Assembly (NCBI GenBank): GCA_043381765.1
Contig: JBHJMP010000840.1
Coordinates: 1-50,437 of the forward strand
DNA: 50,437 nucleotides
Direction: 5' to 3'
Source: Collodictyon triciliatum
Taxonomy: Eukaryota > CRuMs
This document shows, piece by piece, positions 46,637 to 50,437 of the stretch. The position numbers were made by a program, and so were the translations under genes. Each line of letters opens with the position of its first letter. The stretch's first letter is position 1. Under the pieces are notes generated by a model. That model did no database searches, had not been told where the DNA came from, and worked only from the letters and a program-made list of their open reading frames with translations.

Positions 46637-49600
46637 ATGGGTCTGTCTGAAGAGTATATCTGGATTCCGGTGTTTGCCACCATCTTCGCCTTCATCATGG
46701 CCTTCGGTATCGGAGCCAACGATGTCGCCAACGCTTTCGCAACCTCAGTCGGTGCAAAGACTTTGACCCTCCGCCAAGCCGTAAGCCTTTCAACCCCCAC
46801 CCAACCCGACTCACTCGCACCCTGCACATTCATACCATTTCTGCACATAAGAGGCACCCAATACACACCGTATTCCCGCTCTTTGTGACATTCGGGGCTG
46901 AGTTGGACTTGCCTTTGCTTAGGTGATGATTGCGGCGGTCTGCGAGTTCCTTGGAGCAGTGACTCTTGGAGCCCGTGTTACTGACACAGTCAAGGATGAC
47001 ATCACACTCGTGGACCAGTACGAGAACGACCCTGAGGTAAGCCCATGCAACAGAGCTGTCACAATACTGAACTGATTCTACTTTCAGACAGAGTCTGTAT
47101 GTAGCCGATTAACTATTCCCCTTTTTTTTATTCTCTCTTTTATCTTTGGATCTTCTTCTCTATCCGACCTAGACACTGATGTTTATTATGATGTGCTCCC
47201 TGCTCGGCGCTGGCTCGTGGCTGCTCATTGCCACATACTTTGGGCTGCCTGTGTCCACAACACACTCCATCATCGGCTCAATTGCCGGAGGCGCTCTGGC
47301 TGCCAAAGGTCAAGATGCTGTTGGCTGGGATGTCTTGGGCAAGATTGCCTTGTCTTGGATTATTTCGCCGCTCTTGTCTGGTGTCTTCGCCTTCATCGCT
47401 TTCTTGACTGTCCGACACCTTATCATGAGACACGACAACGCCGCCCGCCGCGCTTATTTCGCCTTCCCAGTCCTGGCCTTTGCTGTCTTCTGCATCAACA
47501 CCTTCTTTATCATGTACAAGGTACGACCCAAAGTCACTTTGTTTTGTGATTATCACACCCAATTGTCATGGGTGCTGACTATTTGGCAACTTTTTTCTTG
47601 ATTATCACAACCCCCCTTTTCCCCAAACTATTGGGCATGATTCATTCCGTGCTAACCACTCCTCGGAATAGGGATCGCCTGACCTGGAACTTGATGAAAC
47701 CCCTCTGGATGTTGCCATCGGTGTCGCCTTCGGTATCGGTGGAGGTGCTGGTATCATCGCCTACCTTGTTGCCAGATAGTACGTTCGTTCGTTCGTTCTC
47801 AAGTTGCATTTTGCCGATGATGAGCCAGTTTCTGCTCTGTACAACTTTTTTTTAATGACAACAAACTGTCGGTTGACTAAGGCTCTAATTTTCCACCTTA
47901 AGCTACCTACTGGACCGCATGTCAGTCTCTGAAGATGAATATCTGTATCAAGGGATGCCTGGGGATAAGCGCATCTCCGCTGTCGTGGATGTATGAAATA
48001 ATAACCTTACAACATAGCACACCTAGTTCGTTTAAGAATAACTACATATTACCAAAACCAACATCCCCACCATCCTGCAGAAAATTAAAAGGAAGAGTAA
48101 AAAGAATATCTACATATTTTACTAACATCATTTATTGCCCATCTTGAATCTATGCAGAAGCCATCGTCTCCTAACGCAAACCCAGTACAGTTTTTCTCTC
48201 TAATATCATGGTTATCAACATTAATATGTGATGGGGCTAATACTAACCACAACGAAATAAACAGCAACCTAGTGGCTCTTGGATTTCACAAGGAGTCAGC
48301 CAGGTGAATTTCGTCTACCTTTGTTTTTTTCTTCTTCTGTCCGGTATCTTGTGACCTCGCATAAGTATGTGCGCACGATAATTTCTCAAAAATCATCAAC
48401 ATTTACACATCCAGCACTCTAATGACATACACACAGGACATCCACGAGCACACTGAAACCGACCACGCTGTGAAAGCCATCCATGAGAACACTGAAGTGT
48501 TTGATCACAATGCCGAGCGCATGTTCTCCTACATGCAGGTTTGAACCATTTCGCATAGAACCTTACATCCCACAGTCAACACATATCAGATGTAAGCTTC
48601 GGGCTTTTTTAACACTATAAATACTCGTGTTGGTGTGGCATGCAGGTTCTCACTGCCATTTTCGACTCATTTGCCCATGGAGCCAACGACGTTGCCAACT
48701 CTGTCGGGCCCCTCGCCGCATGCATTGAAATCTACCGTTCAGCTGAAGCCGACAGTGAGGCAGATGTTGAAATCTGGATCCTTGTTCTCGGTAAATAATT
48801 ATTATGACGAGCCAATAAAATATGAGATTCTTTAAAACTCAATTTACAGTCGATGCCAACAAGAAAAGTAACCGCGAATACAATCATCCAGGTGCTGTCG
48901 GTATCGTCGCTGGACTGGCCCTTTACGGATACAAGGTTATGGCTGCCATCGGCGTGCGCTTGACCAAGATTACTCCCTCTCGGTGAGCAATGTGCAATAG
49001 AAAACGCTATTTTCAATATTGAAGTATATCTGTAAATGGTGGTGGCAGTTTGACCGATTATTTTGACAATTTTTCTTATCCTTTTCTCCATAATTTTAGT
49101 GGGTTCTCGATTGAGCTTTCATCTGCCCTTGTCGTCATTATTGCCAGCCGATATGAGCTCCCTGTCAGCACAACCCATTGCCAAGTATGCGATAGCAATC
49201 GCCTTTTTTTACTGTGTTTGCGCTAAACACTTATGCATTTACATATACTTTGAATATGTTCGGTGCTGTGCTAGAACCTTATCCCGACTAATCAACATCT
49301 CTGCTTCACAGGTCGGTGCCACTCTCGGAGTCGGAGTTGCCAACAGCTTCAAATCCGTCAACTGGTTCCTTCTTCTGGATGTGAGTCACCCGGCACCCAT
49401 TCCATCATCCTCCTGGCCAACCTAGCCCATCCATTTTCCCCAACCAGCATTTCGACATCCTCATGCACTCGTTTTAAGGCACCATACTCCGTTTTTTTCA
49501 ATAATATTAACACAATTGGTTTTTTCCCCTACACTTACTCCCACAGGTCGTTGTGAGCTGGATCACCACCCTTGTTTTCTCGTCCTTTGTGACTGGTCTC

Positions 49601-49639
49601 ATCGTGGCTTTCGGATACTACTCTCCCTCCTACTTCTAA
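46637..49639 (+). CDS. PiT-family (SLC20/PHO-4) sodium-phosphate symporter, 13 exons
   Basis: Imports inorganic phosphate with Na+ or H+ across the plasma membrane. Exons are 46637-46780, 46923-47036, 47173-47520, 47672-47778, 47903-47990, 48158-48184, 48265-48303, 48437-48538, 48646-48790, 48850-48982, 49100-49184, 49312-49380 and 49547-49639. All phases close, giving 497 aa. Both inverted-repeat signatures are present: [19 protein letters not shown] near the N-terminus and [16 protein letters not shown] after the cytosolic loop. Paired loops [12 protein letters not shown] and [13 protein letters not shown] also mark the two halves. About ten to twelve membrane segments are evident. The central hydrophilic loop ([18 protein letters not shown], then His/Glu-rich to SYMQ) is cut into several tiny exons of 27-102 nt, inviting alternative splicing. 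The [12 protein letters not shown] start follows the only suitable ATG. The C-terminus ends soon after the last span. Confidence 0.97.
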
Positions 49640-49950
49640 TCCAATTATATGCGACCGGTATTGCGGGGCAAGGCGCTCTATGTTACTGCCGCCGCCTCAT
49701 ATACCCACCGCAGATGAGTCATATCCGCTCGTCGCCCTCTTCACAAGACTTACAGAACAATACAAGAAATACAGATATATCAATAAACCCGCTGAGTTAC
49801 TTATTCAACAACAGCATTGAATTATGACAATCCTTTTCTTTTATTCCTTTTCAATTTTGCACAAGATGGTTAAGATGCTGGCCTTGGTTCGCTGGCCATC
49901 GCTTGCATGGATGCTACTTGGTGGCCGGGTGGTGGCGAAGTAGTCGGTAA
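49640..49950. other. PiT 3' flank
   Basis: 311 bp between the PiT stop and the retrotransposon-like remnant. It is mixed sequence and no gene is recognised. Confidence 0.5.
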
Positions 49951-50437
49951 TCAGGAATTGCATCCTGCGGTTGGCCTGTAGCCTGGGTCTTGTTCTTGCA
50001 TGAGAGAGACAAGGCGAGGTTGAATCTCTTTCTCAGCCTCTTTCCACATGTCTCTTCTCACAGGGTCGGAGTAGTAGAGAACGTGCGGGTGGCGAAGAAA
50101 GTCATTGAGGAAAGAGATTTGTATGATGTCATCCAACTTATTATCAGGAATGGGTGGCTGGTTGTTGGGTCATGCTTTGTTTGAGTATATGCGCGCTATC
50201 CACATAGTCCATAGCAAATGGCCTTACATCACTGCCCAGAATGTTTTTGCATCTGGATGCAGCTGTTGCAGAGGCCCAAATATCGCCTGGATTGGGCCAA
50301 CAGCCGCAGCCGTCATGAGTGTCAGTCGAAGAATCTCACCGGCTGTTTCGCGCAGGTTTTGAGCGAAGGGACATTGCACAAATGTGTGCTCGATGGATTC
50401 ATCACCGTTGCTGCAAAGTGTGCATTGTTGGGAGACT
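49951..50437 (-). pseudogene. decayed non-LTR retrotransposon 3' end (zf-RVT-like)
   Basis: In one minus-strand frame the sequence begins CTLCSNGDESIEHTFVQC, the C..C...H...C pattern of the zinc-binding domain that follows reverse transcriptase in LINE-type elements. Downstream in the same frame come WTMWIARIYS and a polar tail (MWKEAEKEIQPRL) ending at 49951. Two in-frame stops (TAA, then TGA) interrupt it, so it is a broken copy continuing beyond the window. It could instead be a very short exon remnant of another zinc protein, but the stop-riddled continuation favours an element. Confidence 0.6.

Overview
This is a eukaryotic nuclear scaffold piece. It has five N-gaps (11301-11708, 37543-37942, 38756-39094, 43281-43743, 45724-45733), finely split genes with GT-AG introns and very many microsatellites, most of them inside introns. 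The gene set (PARG, GAF-type cyclic-nucleotide phosphodiesterase, BIG-like Arf-GEF, Roco, MTMR14/Jumpy, PiT transporter, carnitine acyltransferase) fits a unicellular signalling-rich eukaryote rather than a bacterium, plant or fungus. An amoeboid protist such as a foraminiferan (Reticulomyxa-like) is my best guess. That is inference from gene content and repeat style, not proof. Exon models below were built by hand from splice sites, codon phase and family motifs; for most genes every phase closes.

Layout: PARG (+, 587-3520) runs tail-to-tail, 184 bp apart, into a two-GAF PDE (-, 3705-10334, 21 exons). Next is a large Arf-GEF (-, 11158-about 21445, about 39 exons) whose DCB-HUS-Sec7-HDS core is followed by an array of PH-like domains. 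A divergent GT31-like glycosyltransferase (+, 22060-23875), a kinase-less LRR-Roc-COR-PH Roco protein (+, 24661-28942) and a tandem nucleoside-deoxyribosyltransferase-like protein with EF-hands between its two copies (+, 29442-33354) follow. Then come MTMR14-type phosphoinositide phosphatase (-, 33676-38086), a long repeat-filled spacer, a Myb/SANT-like DNA-binding protein (+, 40061-42153), carnitine acyltransferase (-, 42627-about 45111), a PiT sodium-phosphate symporter (+, 46637-49639) and a decayed non-LTR retrotransposon 3' end (-, 49951-50437).

The genes do not form an operon. Several touch related biology: cyclic nucleotides (PDE), ADP-ribose (PARG), Arf/phosphoinositide membrane traffic (Arf-GEF with PH domains, MTMR14, Roco-PH), and phosphate and acyl metabolism (PiT, carnitine acyltransferase). 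The most notable observations are: a 16-nt micro-exon carrying the PARG catalytic Glu pair; an Asn at the invariant-Gln position of the PDE; the PH array on the Arf-GEF; the duplicated deoxyribosyltransferase/EF-hand fusion with conserved exon boundaries; and a Roco gene whose first 3.6 kb is one intronless exon and whose Roc domain lacks a recognisable G3 motif.
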